A stretch of DNA of 5,031 nt from positions 1-5,031 of the forward strand of contig JBJHDM010000104.1 of the NCBI GenBank assembly GCA_050486545.1, given 5' to 3'. The position numbers were made by a program, and so were the translations under genes. Source of the DNA: DAOMNN01 sp050486545 (GTDB lineage: Bacteria; Pseudomonadota; Gammaproteobacteria; Burkholderiales; Rhodocyclaceae). Below are positions 1 through 5,031 of this stretch, piece after piece. The notes under the pieces were generated by a model. That model saw nothing but the letters and a program-made list of their open reading frames with translations, did not search any database and had not been told where the DNA came from. How positions within the stretch are numbered: position 1 is the first letter of the stretch; the number at the start of each line of letters is the position of its first letter.

Positions 1-706
1 CGACTTCGTCGAGGAACAGCGTGCCGCCGCTGGCCGCTTCGACGAGGCCCGGCTTGCGCTGGGTGGCGCCGGTGAAGGCGCCGCGCTCGTGCCCGAAGAG
101 TTCGCTTTCGAACAGCGTTTCGGGCAAGCCCGAGCAGTCCACCGCGACGAAGGGGCCTGGGGCGCGCTGGCTCGCTTCGTGGATCGCGTTGGCGACGACC
201 TCCTTGCCGGTGCCCGATTCGCCCTGCAGCAGCACGCTGGCGCTCGACGGCGCCACCCGCGCGACCAGCTCCAGCATTTTCTGGAAGGCCGGCGCGCGTC
301 CGATCAGCCCCTGGCCGGCGGATACGCCGCGCGCGGCGTGCATTGGCTCGATCTTCTCGATGAACCAGGCGATCTCGCCGCTGGCGTCGCGAACGGGCGA
401 GAGTTCGATGTTGACGTACTCGTCGCCGCGAGGGGTGTGGTGCAGGTGCAGCACGCGTTCGCGCTGTCCCGAACGCAGGCTTCGTGCGAGCGGACAGGAT
501 TCGCCGGCCTGGTCGCACGGGACGCTGTAGTGGTGCGAAACGTCGTAGCAGGGGCGTCCAAGGATGCTACGGCCGGTGCCATAGTCGCGCAGGTAGGCCG
601 TATTGGCGGCAACGACGCGGTAATTGCGGTCGCACAGGATATGCGGTTCGGGAAGGGATTCGAGGAACGAGACGAGTTCGGGCTGGGGCGACGGGTCGCT
701 GCTCAT
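1..706 (-). CDS. PAS-domain sigma-54-dependent transcriptional activator (C-terminus beyond left edge)
   Basis: This is the N-terminal 235 codons of a bacterial enhancer-binding protein, an AAA+ ATPase that remodels sigma-54 RNA polymerase to open promoters. It is open at the left window edge, so the rest of the AAA+ domain and the expected Fis-type DNA-binding helix-turn-helix are not visible. Residues about 10-120 form a PAS sensor domain in place of a two-component receiver. Within it C53, H58/H59, C64 and C71 form a Cys/His cluster (CYDVSHHYSVPC, then GESCPL). The AAA+ part starts near residue 133 with LIGRAPAFQKML. Walker A is GESGTGKE (162-169), the sigma-54 contact loop is GAFTGA (209-214), and Walker B is GGTLFLDE (227-234). 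All are intact, so activation competence is expected. The ATG at 706 is chosen because the PAS begins soon after it; no strong Shine-Dalgarno is seen. It lies about 210 bp downstream of the aer-like gene on the same strand, separated by a stem. The PAS ligand and the target genes cannot be read from the window. Confidence 0.95.
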   Translation of the reverse strand, partial: MSSDPSPQPELVSFLESLPEPHILCDRNYRVVAANTAYLRDYGTGRSILGRPCYDVSHHYSVPCDQAGESCPLARSLRSGQRERVLHLHHTPRGDEYVNIELSPVRDASGEIAWFIEKIEPMHAARGVSAGQGLIGRAPAFQKMLELVARVAPSSASVLLQGESGTGKEVVANAIHEASQRAPGPFVAVDCSGLPETLFESELFGHERGAFTGATQRKPGLVEAASGGTLFLDEV

Positions 707-855
707 GGCGGGCCGCTCTGGCAGTTCGCTTGGCAGAGTCTGACAGGATCGAGGCGGCAGGGTCAATGAAATTCGTATGAAATCGCCCACTTAGGGTGCC
801 GGGAAGGGGTTTGCCGACTCCGCCACGCGTGCGACGCGTCGAGGCCCCCGGCCCT

Positions 856-907
856 CCTGCGGGACCGGAACGGCGGTCGAACGAGCGCCCTCTTCCAGTC
901 CCGCAGG
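856..907 (-). terminator. Stem-loop just after the aer-like stop codon, possible terminator or 3' stabiliser
   Basis: Two 13-base arms, 856-868 and 895-907, are inverted repeats around a 26-base loop and begin 9 bases after the receptor stop codon. Read as minus-strand RNA all 13 positions pair, one of them as a G-U wobble; the plus-strand RNA would have a C-A mismatch there. This fits a structure in the minus-strand transcript. No run of U follows, so it is not a canonical intrinsic terminator. It could be a transcript 3' end, a Rho-associated stem, or a barrier limiting read-through into the sigma-54 regulator gene. Confidence 0.5.
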
Positions 908-915
908 GCGCGGGC

Positions 916-2583
916 TCAGACCTTGAACTCCATGGCCAGTTCGCGGATCCGTCCGCTGATGCCGGCGACGGCCTGGCTGGCGTCGTGGCTCTGGCTGGAG
1001 GCAGCGGCGTTCGCTTCGGCCATCTGTGCGATCTGTTCGACGGTGCGGGCGACCTCGCGGGCAGCGGTGGCCTGCTCGGTCAGCGCTTCGCGGATCTGGG
1101 CGGCAGCGGTGACGACACGCTCGGTCTGCGGGCGGATGGCTGCAACCGAATCGCCTGCCTGACGTGCGGCTTGAACCCCTTCGGCCACCCGGTTGACGCC
1201 AAGCTGCATTTCTCCGACGGCTTGCTTGGTCCGGCCCTGGATGCGCTCGACCATCGTCGAGATCTCGCGCGTCGAGGTGGCGGTGCGCTCCGCGAGCTTG
1301 CGGACCTCGTCGGCGACGACGGCGAAGCCGCGGCCCTGCTCGCCTGCCCGTGCAGCCTCGATGGCGGCATTGAGCGCGAGCAGGTTGGTTTGGTCGGCAA
1401 TCTCCCGAATCGTTGCGACGATGTTGCCGATCTCGCCCGAGATGCCTTCGAGTTCGGTCAAGGAGTTGGAGGCCTGGTTGACCGCCTCGGAGATCCGTGC
1501 GATTTCCGCGGCGGCGTTGTGGACGACTTCCGCGCCGCTGGCGGCCGCGCTGCCGGCCTCGACCGAGACGCTGTGAGCGGTGCCGGCGTTTTCCTCGACG
1601 TGATCGACGGATACCGAGAGCTGTTCGACCGCGGCGGCCATGCTCGACGCCGCTTCCGACTGGTTGCGGGCGCCGCGGGCCGTGGCGTCGCTCGATTCGA
1701 TCAGATCCTGGGCGGCCTTGCCGAGTCGCTGCGAGCCCTTGTTCAGTTCGAAGGCGATCTCGAACAGGCGGTTGCGCATGATCTGCAGGCCGTTGAAAAC
1801 GACGCCGATGTCGTCGTTGCGTCCGGCAGGGACCGAGACGGTCAGATCGCCGGCGGCGACCTTTTCGGCGATCGCATGCACCTTCGCCAGTCGCGAGGAC
1901 TGGCGAGCTGCGACGGCCCACAGCACCGCGATCAACGTGAGGTTGATCGCCAGCAGCAGGCCTGCCCCGAACCGGAAGCGGTCGCGCAGCGCTTCGGTGT
2001 CGTCGGCGATGCCATTCAGGCCGTTGAGCTGCCAGGCGAACACGGCGGTACTCAGCATGCCGCCGACCACCAAGGGCAGCAGGATCTTCATGACCAGGGA
2101 CAGGCTCGCGAAACCGCGCCCGAGTGCGCCGATGCGCCCGACCAGGCCGGGGGCGATGACTTCGCCGCCGGACAGGCGATGGCCGCTGCCCTCGCGCATC
2201 GTGCGGTAGAGGGCCTCGGCCTGCTCGACCTCGCTACGGTTCGGCTTCATGCGCACGCTCATGTAACCGCCACCGTTGCGAGGGGTCGCCGTGGCCTTGA
2301 CCCAGTAATGGTCACCGTCCTTGCGCCGGTTCTTGACCATGCCCTGCCAGGCGCGGCCGGCCTTGAGCGTGGCCCACATGTCGCGGAAGGCCTCGGGCGG
2401 CATGTCGGGGTGGCGCACGATGTTGTGCGACTGACCGATCAACTCTTCGCGGCTGAAGCCGGCGTACTCGACGAAGTCGTCGTTGACGTAGGTGATGCGA
2501 CCCTTCGCATCGGTGTGCGAGATGATCGAGCAGTCCTCCCGGACCGGATACTCGCGCTGCGTGATCGGAAGATTGGTTTTCAT
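916..2583 (-). CDS. aer: Aer-type energy/redox taxis receptor (PAS-HAMP-MCP)
   Basis: This 555-residue methyl-accepting chemotaxis protein resembles E. coli Aer, which senses electron-transport redox state through PAS-bound FAD and signals to CheA/CheW. The N-terminal PAS (about 10-115) is Aer-like: VTQ-type start PITQREYP, then HNIVRHPDMP and VKNRRKDGDHYWV. N34, R57, H58, D60, W70 and W79 fall at the same numbers as in Aer, where R57, H58 and D60 matter for FAD binding. Two hydrophobic segments (about 161-183 and 206-226) flank a loop of about 20 residues. A HAMP domain follows (about 227-280), then a long coiled-coil signalling domain with the conserved tip EIADQTNLLALNAAIEAARA (394-413) and GRGFAVVADEVRKLAERT (417-434). 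A methylation-type helix lies near 308-325. The C-terminus (MEFKV) lacks an NWETF-like CheR/CheB tether. The ATG at 2583 is preceded by a weak GAGAG and by an in-frame TAG at 2613-2611. A sigma-28 promoter upstream fits flagellar-regulon control. Confidence 0.95.
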   Translation of the reverse strand: MKTNLPITQREYPVREDCSIISHTDAKGRITYVNDDFVEYAGFSREELIGQSHNIVRHPDMPPEAFRDMWATLKAGRAWQGMVKNRRKDGDHYWVKATATPRNGGGYMSVRMKPNRSEVEQAEALYRTMREGSGHRLSGGEVIAPGLVGRIGALGRGFASLSLVMKILLPLVVGGMLSTAVFAWQLNGLNGIADDTEALRDRFRFGAGLLLAINLTLIAVLWAVAARQSSRLAKVHAIAEKVAAGDLTVSVPAGRNDDIGVVFNGLQIMRNRLFEIAFELNKGSQRLGKAAQDLIESSDATARGARNQSEAASSMAAAVEQLSVSVDHVEENAGTAHSVSVEAGSAAASGAEVVHNAAAEIARISEAVNQASNSLTELEGISGEIGNIVATIREIADQTNLLALNAAIEAARAGEQGRGFAVVADEVRKLAERTATSTREISTMVERIQGRTKQAVGEMQLGVNRVAEGVQAARQAGDSVAAIRPQTERVVTAAAQIREALTEQATAAREVARTVEQIAQMAEANAAASSQSHDASQAVAGISGRIRELAMEFKV

Positions 2584-2762
2584 TTCGGCTCTCTGTCGAA
2601 TCGTGGGGATCTATGGGTGCTGCAACGATTGCGTCAGGCTGGCCGGGGGGGAGGCCACTCCGCATGGCGAAGTACGGCAAGGGATGAAGCCGGAACAGCG
2701 GATTGCGATCGGGACATTGGCGTCACCTCGCGTAGCGCCGCATTGCAGCGGCAAAGATGTGC

Positions 2763-2794
2763 TTCGTATTCAATTATCGGTAATCCAATACGAA
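2763..2794. repeat. 32-bp near-palindrome overlapping the sigma-28 promoter
   Basis: The outer arms TTCGTATT (2763-2770) and AATACGAA (2787-2794) are perfect 8-bp inverted repeats. Inside them ATTA (2773-2776) and TAAT (2781-2784) form a second matched pair around TCGG; only two positions on each side between the arms fail to match. The element covers the -10 box, most of the spacer and the edge of the -35 of the sigma-28 promoter, as an operator for a dimeric regulator would. It might also be partly coincidental, since the promoter itself supplies some of the symmetry. No regulator family is identified. Confidence 0.55.
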
Positions 2795-2800
2795 ACTTGA
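2774..2800 (-). promoter_or_regulatory. Sigma-28 (FliA) promoter for the aer-like receptor
   Basis: On the minus strand the -35 box reads TCAAGTTT (2800-2793) and the -10 box ACCGATAA (2781-2774), separated by exactly 11 bases. The enterobacterial FliA consensus is TAAAGTTT-N11-GCCGATAA, so both boxes match at 7 of 8 positions with ideal spacing. E. coli aer belongs to the FliA regulon, which fits. The start site would be near 2767, giving a leader of about 183 nt. AT-rich DNA lies directly upstream of the -35 box. Confidence 0.85.
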
Positions 2801-2974
2801 GCTAGTCCGGAAGAAATATTTAGTAGTCTATGTGGACTAAGTCCTGTGTTGAGTATGAAGAATCCCCACACCGGGGTTTGGTTCCCTGCGCGCGCAAGGC
2901 CAGAGGGGCCGGGCAGGAGAAGCCAGCGATTCCGGCGGCAACCCAGAAGTTCCGGTCTGGTCCAGCGGTCGCGG

Positions 2975-3005
2975 AAGAAAAATGCAGGGTTGTTCAACCC
3001 TGCAT
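2975..3005 (-). terminator. Intrinsic terminator of the CDGSH gene
   Basis: A perfect 11-bp inverted repeat (2982-2992 with 2995-3005, arm ATGCAGGGTTG) encloses a 2-base centre. On the minus strand it is followed at once by TTTTCTT (2981-2975). It starts 24 bases after the stop codon of the CDGSH gene. Stem, tight loop and U-tract together make a canonical Rho-independent terminator that isolates this unit from the aer-like gene. Confidence 0.92.
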
Positions 3006-3029
3006 CGTGTGACGGGAAAGAACCCGGAC

Positions 3030-3275
3030 TCAGAGCTTCTGGTGGGTACCGTCGCAGAACGGACGGTTGCTCGTTCGCTTGCAACCGCACAGCCAGGCCT
3101 TGCCGGCCGTGTCGGCGGTGAACTTCACGGGCTCGAACGTACTGCCCTTGTGGGAGCCGTCACAGAAGGGCTGGTTCTTGCTCATGCCACAGGCGCACCA
3201 CCAGTAGGTCTTTCCGGCTTCAAGTTCGATGGCGAAAGGGGTCTTGCTCGCGATCTGCGGGGTCGGGTCGGACAT
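3030..3275 (-). CDS. Small dual-CDGSH iron-sulfur protein
   Basis: This 81-residue protein carries two complete CDGSH motifs of the form C-x-C-x2-(S/T)-x3-P-x-C-D-G-x2-H. The first uses C27, C29, C38 and H42 (CACGMSKNQPFCDGSH); the second uses C63, C65, C74 and H78 (CGCKRTSNRPFCDGTH). Each motif should bind one redox-active, acid-labile 2Fe-2S cluster through three Cys and one His. The layout matches small bacterial relatives of eukaryotic CISD3/MiNT, though here the protein has no targeting or membrane segment and should be cytoplasmic. The start is the ATG at 3275 because GAGGAG sits five bases before it; an in-frame ATG 39 bases upstream (3314) has no ribosome site. It begins 105 bp after the DUF945 gene with no U-tract terminator between, so co-transcription is possible. 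It ends in its own terminator. Its cellular role (Fe-S handling, electron transfer) is not shown by the sequence. Confidence 0.93.
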   Translation of the reverse strand: MSDPTPQIASKTPFAIELEAGKTYWWCACGMSKNQPFCDGSHKGSTFEPVKFTADTAGKAWLCGCKRTSNRPFCDGTHQKL

Positions 3276-3280
3276 GGCAT

Positions 3281-3286
3281 CTCCTC
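3281..3286 (-). promoter_or_regulatory. Shine-Dalgarno deciding the CDGSH start
   Basis: GAGGAG on the minus strand ends five bases before the ATG at 3275. It is the best ribosome site in the window and favours the 81-residue product over the 94-residue reading from 3314. Confidence 0.8.
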
Positions 3287-3296
3287 GTGCTGTATG

Positions 3297-3342
3297 CGGA
3301 TCGGAAAGGGGCATCGCGTTCGAGGCGTTCGTTCCCGATCCG
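3297..3342 (-). other. Weak hairpin between the DUF945 and CDGSH genes
   Basis: Perfect 8-base arms CGGATCGG (3297-3304) and CCGATCCG (3335-3342) enclose a 30-base loop, about ten bases upstream of the CDGSH Shine-Dalgarno. An 11-bp perfect palindrome, GCTGT-G-ACAGC (3346-3356), lies next to it. There is no U-tract, so this is not an intrinsic terminator. It could be a leader stem, a processing site or chance in GC-rich DNA. No convincing promoter is seen in this 105-bp gap. Confidence 0.3.
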
Positions 3343-3380
3343 TCGGCTGTGACAGCAGGACCCGGGGGGCGAGTTCCGCG

Positions 3381-4754
3381 TCAGCGCAGAATGGCGCCGA
3401 ACCATTCGTGGAACAAGGCATCGGCGGGTTCGCCGTTGAGGCTGAAGGCCCCGGTCGCGTAGCGGGCCTCGCTCACCCACGCGCTTCCGTCCTCGACGAT
3501 CAGGCCAGCCGCGGCGAACTCTTCGATCTGGCTTCGTACGTTCTCGTCGAGCACCTGGGCGTATTCGTCGGAGGCTTCGTCCCAGCCGAACATCGCCGCA
3601 TAGGGCGCCAGTGCCGCACGCTGCCGTTCTTCGACCAGCCCTCTCAGAACCTCCCGTGGCAGACTGATGCGAAGGAGGGCCTCCAGGTCGGTGAACGGAT
3701 TGAACCCGCTCGAACCTGGTGCGCCGACGTAGGCGATCCGGGCGCTCGTCCACACGCCCCCTTCGGGCAGTCGTCCGCCGAGCCGCTCGATCTCCATGTA
3801 GGGCGCACGCGAGAGCAGTGTCGGCGTCTCGCGCAGGAGCGCGGCAAAAAGCGCCTGCCCCTGCTGTTCGGCGGGCAAACGGCTGGCCGCAAGCTCTTCG
3901 GAGAGCCGGGTGAGGGTCTGCACCACGCCCGCGTCCAGCCGGCCGAGTGCGACACGAAGCTCAAAGTCCTCGATGGCCTGTCCGGCCGCGGCGATGAATT
4001 CGGCGCCGATCGAGGTGGTGACCCGGACGAGATCGTTCTCCAGGGTGGAGTCTGCGTCGAGGCGCACCTGGCGGGCTTCGACCGCCTCCTCGGCGGTTGC
4101 GTCGAGAACCGCCATGTTCCCGATCGTGGCGGAGAGGGGGCCGATCCAGAATCCGAACTCGGGGGCGCGCCGGGTGTTGAGTTCCAGTGAGATCCGGTCG
4201 ATGCGCAGGTCCGTGCGCGCGTCCTGCAGGGTGAGCGACGGTGCATCCAGTCGTCCGAAGGCGCGATGCGCGCCCGCGGAGAAGGCCATCGTGCCGTGGA
4301 GTCCACCCCATTTGAGGTCGGTGTCGTCGACACGGCCGCCGAACGGTGGCGAACTCAGGACATGCTCGTGATCGCCGTTCCATTTGACCCGTGTCGAAAG
4401 CTCGAGCGGGCTGCGGTCCTGCAGGATGAGTGCGTAACGATCCCGCATCGCATCTGAGAGTTCGACTTCGGAGCGGATCACTGCCAGGTCGGTGGTCAGG
4501 ACCGGGCCGTGCGTCAGGTGGTGACGAAACTGCAGCCGAAACGAGGACGTGCCGTCGTCCAGGATCCACAGGCTTCTGGCCGTGGAGCGCAACAGGCCGC
4601 GGTCGTACTCGAGCACCCGCACCTGCACCCCGCCAGCTGCGACGGCTTCCATCTGGTCGCGGAACTGCGTCTCGACGCGCGCGCCGGTCAGCCAGGAGGC
4701 TCCGGCGGCACCCACGGTGGCGGCGACCGCGATCGCCATCGACACTTTCTTCAT
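3381..4754 (-). CDS. DUF945 (YdgA-like) envelope protein
   Basis: This 457-residue protein matches the DUF945/YdgA family, which is widespread in Gammaproteobacteria and Betaproteobacteria and poorly understood. It begins MKK followed by a hydrophobic helix (about 4-22) that acts as a signal peptide or N-terminal inner-membrane anchor, so the bulk should face the periplasm. Family-like landmarks near the N-terminus are TGARVETQF (23-31), the YDRGLLRSTA segment (50-59) and HGP (82-84); E. coli YdgA has comparable TGKKIE, Y-RG-S and HGP elements. The remainder alternates beta-rich stretches and ends in an acidic helical region without further membrane segments. Length is close to the family norm. 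A GGA about 10 bases before the ATG at 4754 is a weak ribosome site. It is followed on the same strand by the CDGSH gene after 105 bp and lies 177 bp downstream of an IS110 transposase end. I cannot assign a biochemical function. Confidence 0.85.
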   Translation of the reverse strand: MKKVSMAIAVAATVGAAGASWLTGARVETQFRDQMEAVAAGGVQVRVLEYDRGLLRSTARSLWILDDGTSSFRLQFRHHLTHGPVLTTDLAVIRSEVELSDAMRDRYALILQDRSPLELSTRVKWNGDHEHVLSSPPFGGRVDDTDLKWGGLHGTMAFSAGAHRAFGRLDAPSLTLQDARTDLRIDRISLELNTRRAPEFGFWIGPLSATIGNMAVLDATAEEAVEARQVRLDADSTLENDLVRVTTSIGAEFIAAAGQAIEDFELRVALGRLDAGVVQTLTRLSEELAASRLPAEQQGQALFAALLRETPTLLSRAPYMEIERLGGRLPEGGVWTSARIAYVGAPGSSGFNPFTDLEALLRISLPREVLRGLVEERQRAALAPYAAMFGWDEASDEYAQVLDENVRSQIEEFAAAGLIVEDGSAWVSEARYATGAFSLNGEPADALFHEWFGAILR

Positions 4755-4860
4755 GCTGGATTTCCGGCCGCGTCGTGCCGAATGGAGAGTGGATGCTCAA
4801 GCATACTGCCGGCCTGCCCGCAATGCCAGCGCGATGGCCGACTTCCCCGCGGCAATCGCA

Positions 4861-4888
4861 TACATAGACGTCAATGTGGTCGTTGCAA
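4861..4888 (-). promoter_or_regulatory. Possible sigma-70 promoter for the DUF945 gene
   Basis: On the minus strand TTGCAA (4888-4883) and TATGTA (4866-4861) are spaced by 16 bases, about 107 bp before the DUF945 start. Both boxes are moderate matches. The -35 box overlaps a short inverted repeat, CAATG-T-CATTG (4886-4896). It is the best candidate seen by eye in this gap, not a firm call. Confidence 0.25.
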
Positions 4889-4907
4889 TGTCATTGGTGG
4901 CGGCTCA

Positions 4908-4930
4908 GGGCGTAGATACTGTTATCGCCC
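4908..4930 (-). other. Hairpin just after the transposase stop, likely near the IS right end
   Basis: Starting one base after the transposase stop, the minus strand folds as GGGC, GATA, loop ACAG, TATC, a 3-base bulge, then GCCC: two stacked 4-bp stems. No U-tract follows. In IS110-family elements the end downstream of the transposase may be short or may carry structured RNA, depending on the subgroup, so this may be part of the right end. A weak terminator is the other reading. Confidence 0.4.
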
Positions 4931-4931
4931 G

Positions 4932-5031
4932 TCAAACCCCATGAAGTGAGGGATCGAATGGTTTTCCGGACTTGAGCACGCCGAAGGCGACTTGAGCGAG
5001 TTTTCGCATCATGGCGCCGATGATGAGTTTT
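4932..5031 (-). CDS. IS110-family transposase, C-terminal 32 residues (partial)
   Basis: Reading in from the right edge, the minus strand encodes KLIIGAMMRKLAQVAFGVLK followed by SGKPFDPSLHGV and a TGA stop at 4934-4932. The pattern of a small hydrophobic stretch, MRKL, a GVLK helix and a PFDP-type tail is the usual C-terminus of IS110/IS116/IS902 DEDD-type transposases (Transposase_20 region). The catalytic RuvC-like residues and the conserved serine lie outside the window, so whether the gene is intact or a remnant cannot be judged. The absence of any frameshift in the visible part is compatible with a live copy. The frame is too short to be found by a simple length cutoff. Confidence 0.85.
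   Translation of the reverse strand, partial: KLIIGAMMRKLAQVAFGVLKSGKPFDPSLHGV

Larger units (their letters stand above)
2584..2974. other. Gene-free regulatory stretch upstream of the aer-like gene
   Basis: I find no supportable gene here on either strand; the open frames crossing it are continuations of shadow frames. Positions 2584-2766 would be a 5' leader of about 183 nt for the aer-like mRNA if transcription starts at the sigma-28 promoter. It contains a run of seven G (C on the mRNA) at 2645-2651. Positions 2763-2850 are clearly more AT-rich than the flanks and hold the promoter, a near-palindrome, the 8-bp palindrome AAATATTT (2814-2821) and several TAGTC/GACTA units. Positions 2861-2879 form a small imperfect hairpin (CCCC/GGGG stem, 5-base loop). 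Positions 2880-2974 are GC-rich with no recognised signal. Confidence 0.7.
4908..5031 (-). mobile_element. Right end of an IS110-family insertion sequence (rest beyond right edge)
   Basis: The element is recognised by its transposase C-terminus. The left limit given here is only the end of the post-stop hairpin; the true boundary could lie anywhere in about 4755-4931. IS110-family ends lack the long terminal inverted repeats that would mark the limit, and the other end is outside the window. Transposase orientation is the same as the DUF945 gene downstream, so read-through transcription into that gene is conceivable. Confidence 0.6.

Noticed and set aside
824..841. Two adjacent palindromes, CACGCGTG and CGACGCGTCG, between the aer-like gene and the sigma-54 regulator
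   Set aside because: Short GC-rich palindromes are common at this base composition; nothing ties them to a known operator.
707..855. Sigma-54 (-24/-12) or clear sigma-70 promoter for the regulator gene
   Set aside because: No GG-N10-GC pair with consensus context was found by eye, and the best sigma-70 reading (TTGACC with a poor -10) is too weak to list.
2645..2651. Run of seven G in the aer leader as a possible phase-variation tract
   Set aside because: It is short, lies in untranslated DNA away from the promoter boxes, and one copy cannot show length variation.
796..2805. A 669-codon plus-strand open frame, longer than the receptor it overlaps
   Set aside because: It is antisense to the aer-like gene, shows no recognisable domain, is biased toward Arg/Gly/Ala/Asp as GC-rich shadow frames are, and runs through the receptor's promoter. 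The minus-strand product has a clear PAS-HAMP-MCP architecture.
2861..2879. Imperfect CCCC/GGGG hairpin as a second terminator
   Set aside because: The stem is only 4 bp before a mismatch, no U-tract follows on either strand, and the CDGSH transcript is already terminated upstream.
2770..3090. A 106-codon minus-strand open frame spanning the gap between the aer-like and CDGSH genes
   Set aside because: It crosses the intrinsic terminator, overlaps the end of the CDGSH gene in another frame, has no ribosome site and shows no recognisable sequence.
3276..3314. Thirteen-residue N-terminal extension of the CDGSH protein
   Set aside because: The upstream ATG lacks a Shine-Dalgarno, while the internal ATG at 3275 has a strong one at ideal spacing.
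2982..4190. A 402-codon plus-strand open frame
   Set aside because: It is antisense to the CDGSH gene and most of the DUF945 gene, starts inside the terminator hairpin, and has no domain-like features.

Overview
The window is GC-rich DNA, densely coding on one strand, from a proteobacterium. A flagellar-type energy-taxis receptor, a sigma-54 activator with a Cys-containing PAS domain and a YdgA-like DUF945 protein fit a motile betaproteobacterium, possibly of the Rhodocyclales (Thauera/Azoarcus type). That placement is inferred from gene content and codon usage, not from a marker gene. All five recognisable genes lie on the minus strand; the long plus-strand open frames are GC-driven shadows.

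In the direction of transcription (right to left): the right edge (4932-5031) holds the last 32 codons of an IS110-family transposase and a small hairpin just after its stop codon, probably at or near the element's right end. Next come a DUF945/YdgA-like envelope protein (4754-3381) and a small protein with two CDGSH iron-sulfur motifs (3275-3030), which ends in a textbook intrinsic terminator (3005-2975). A gene-free stretch of about 390 bp follows. It holds a very good sigma-28 (FliA) promoter (2800-2774) inside an AT-rich, palindrome-rich patch. This promoter points at an Aer-type redox/energy taxis receptor (2583-916). A long stem sits just after the receptor's stop codon. Last is a sigma-54-dependent regulator (706 to beyond position 1) with an N-terminal PAS domain in place of a receiver domain.

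The genes do not form one obvious pathway. A loose common theme is redox sensing and handling: an FAD-PAS taxis receptor, a PAS with conserved-looking Cys/His residues, and a 2Fe-2S protein. The sequence itself supports three or four separate transcription units rather than one operon. I see no new multi-gene system here. The items most worth checking are the FliA promoter built into a near-palindrome, the Cys/His PAS of the sigma-54 activator, and the IS110 end, because IS110-family elements carry a guide (bridge) RNA in a non-coding end.
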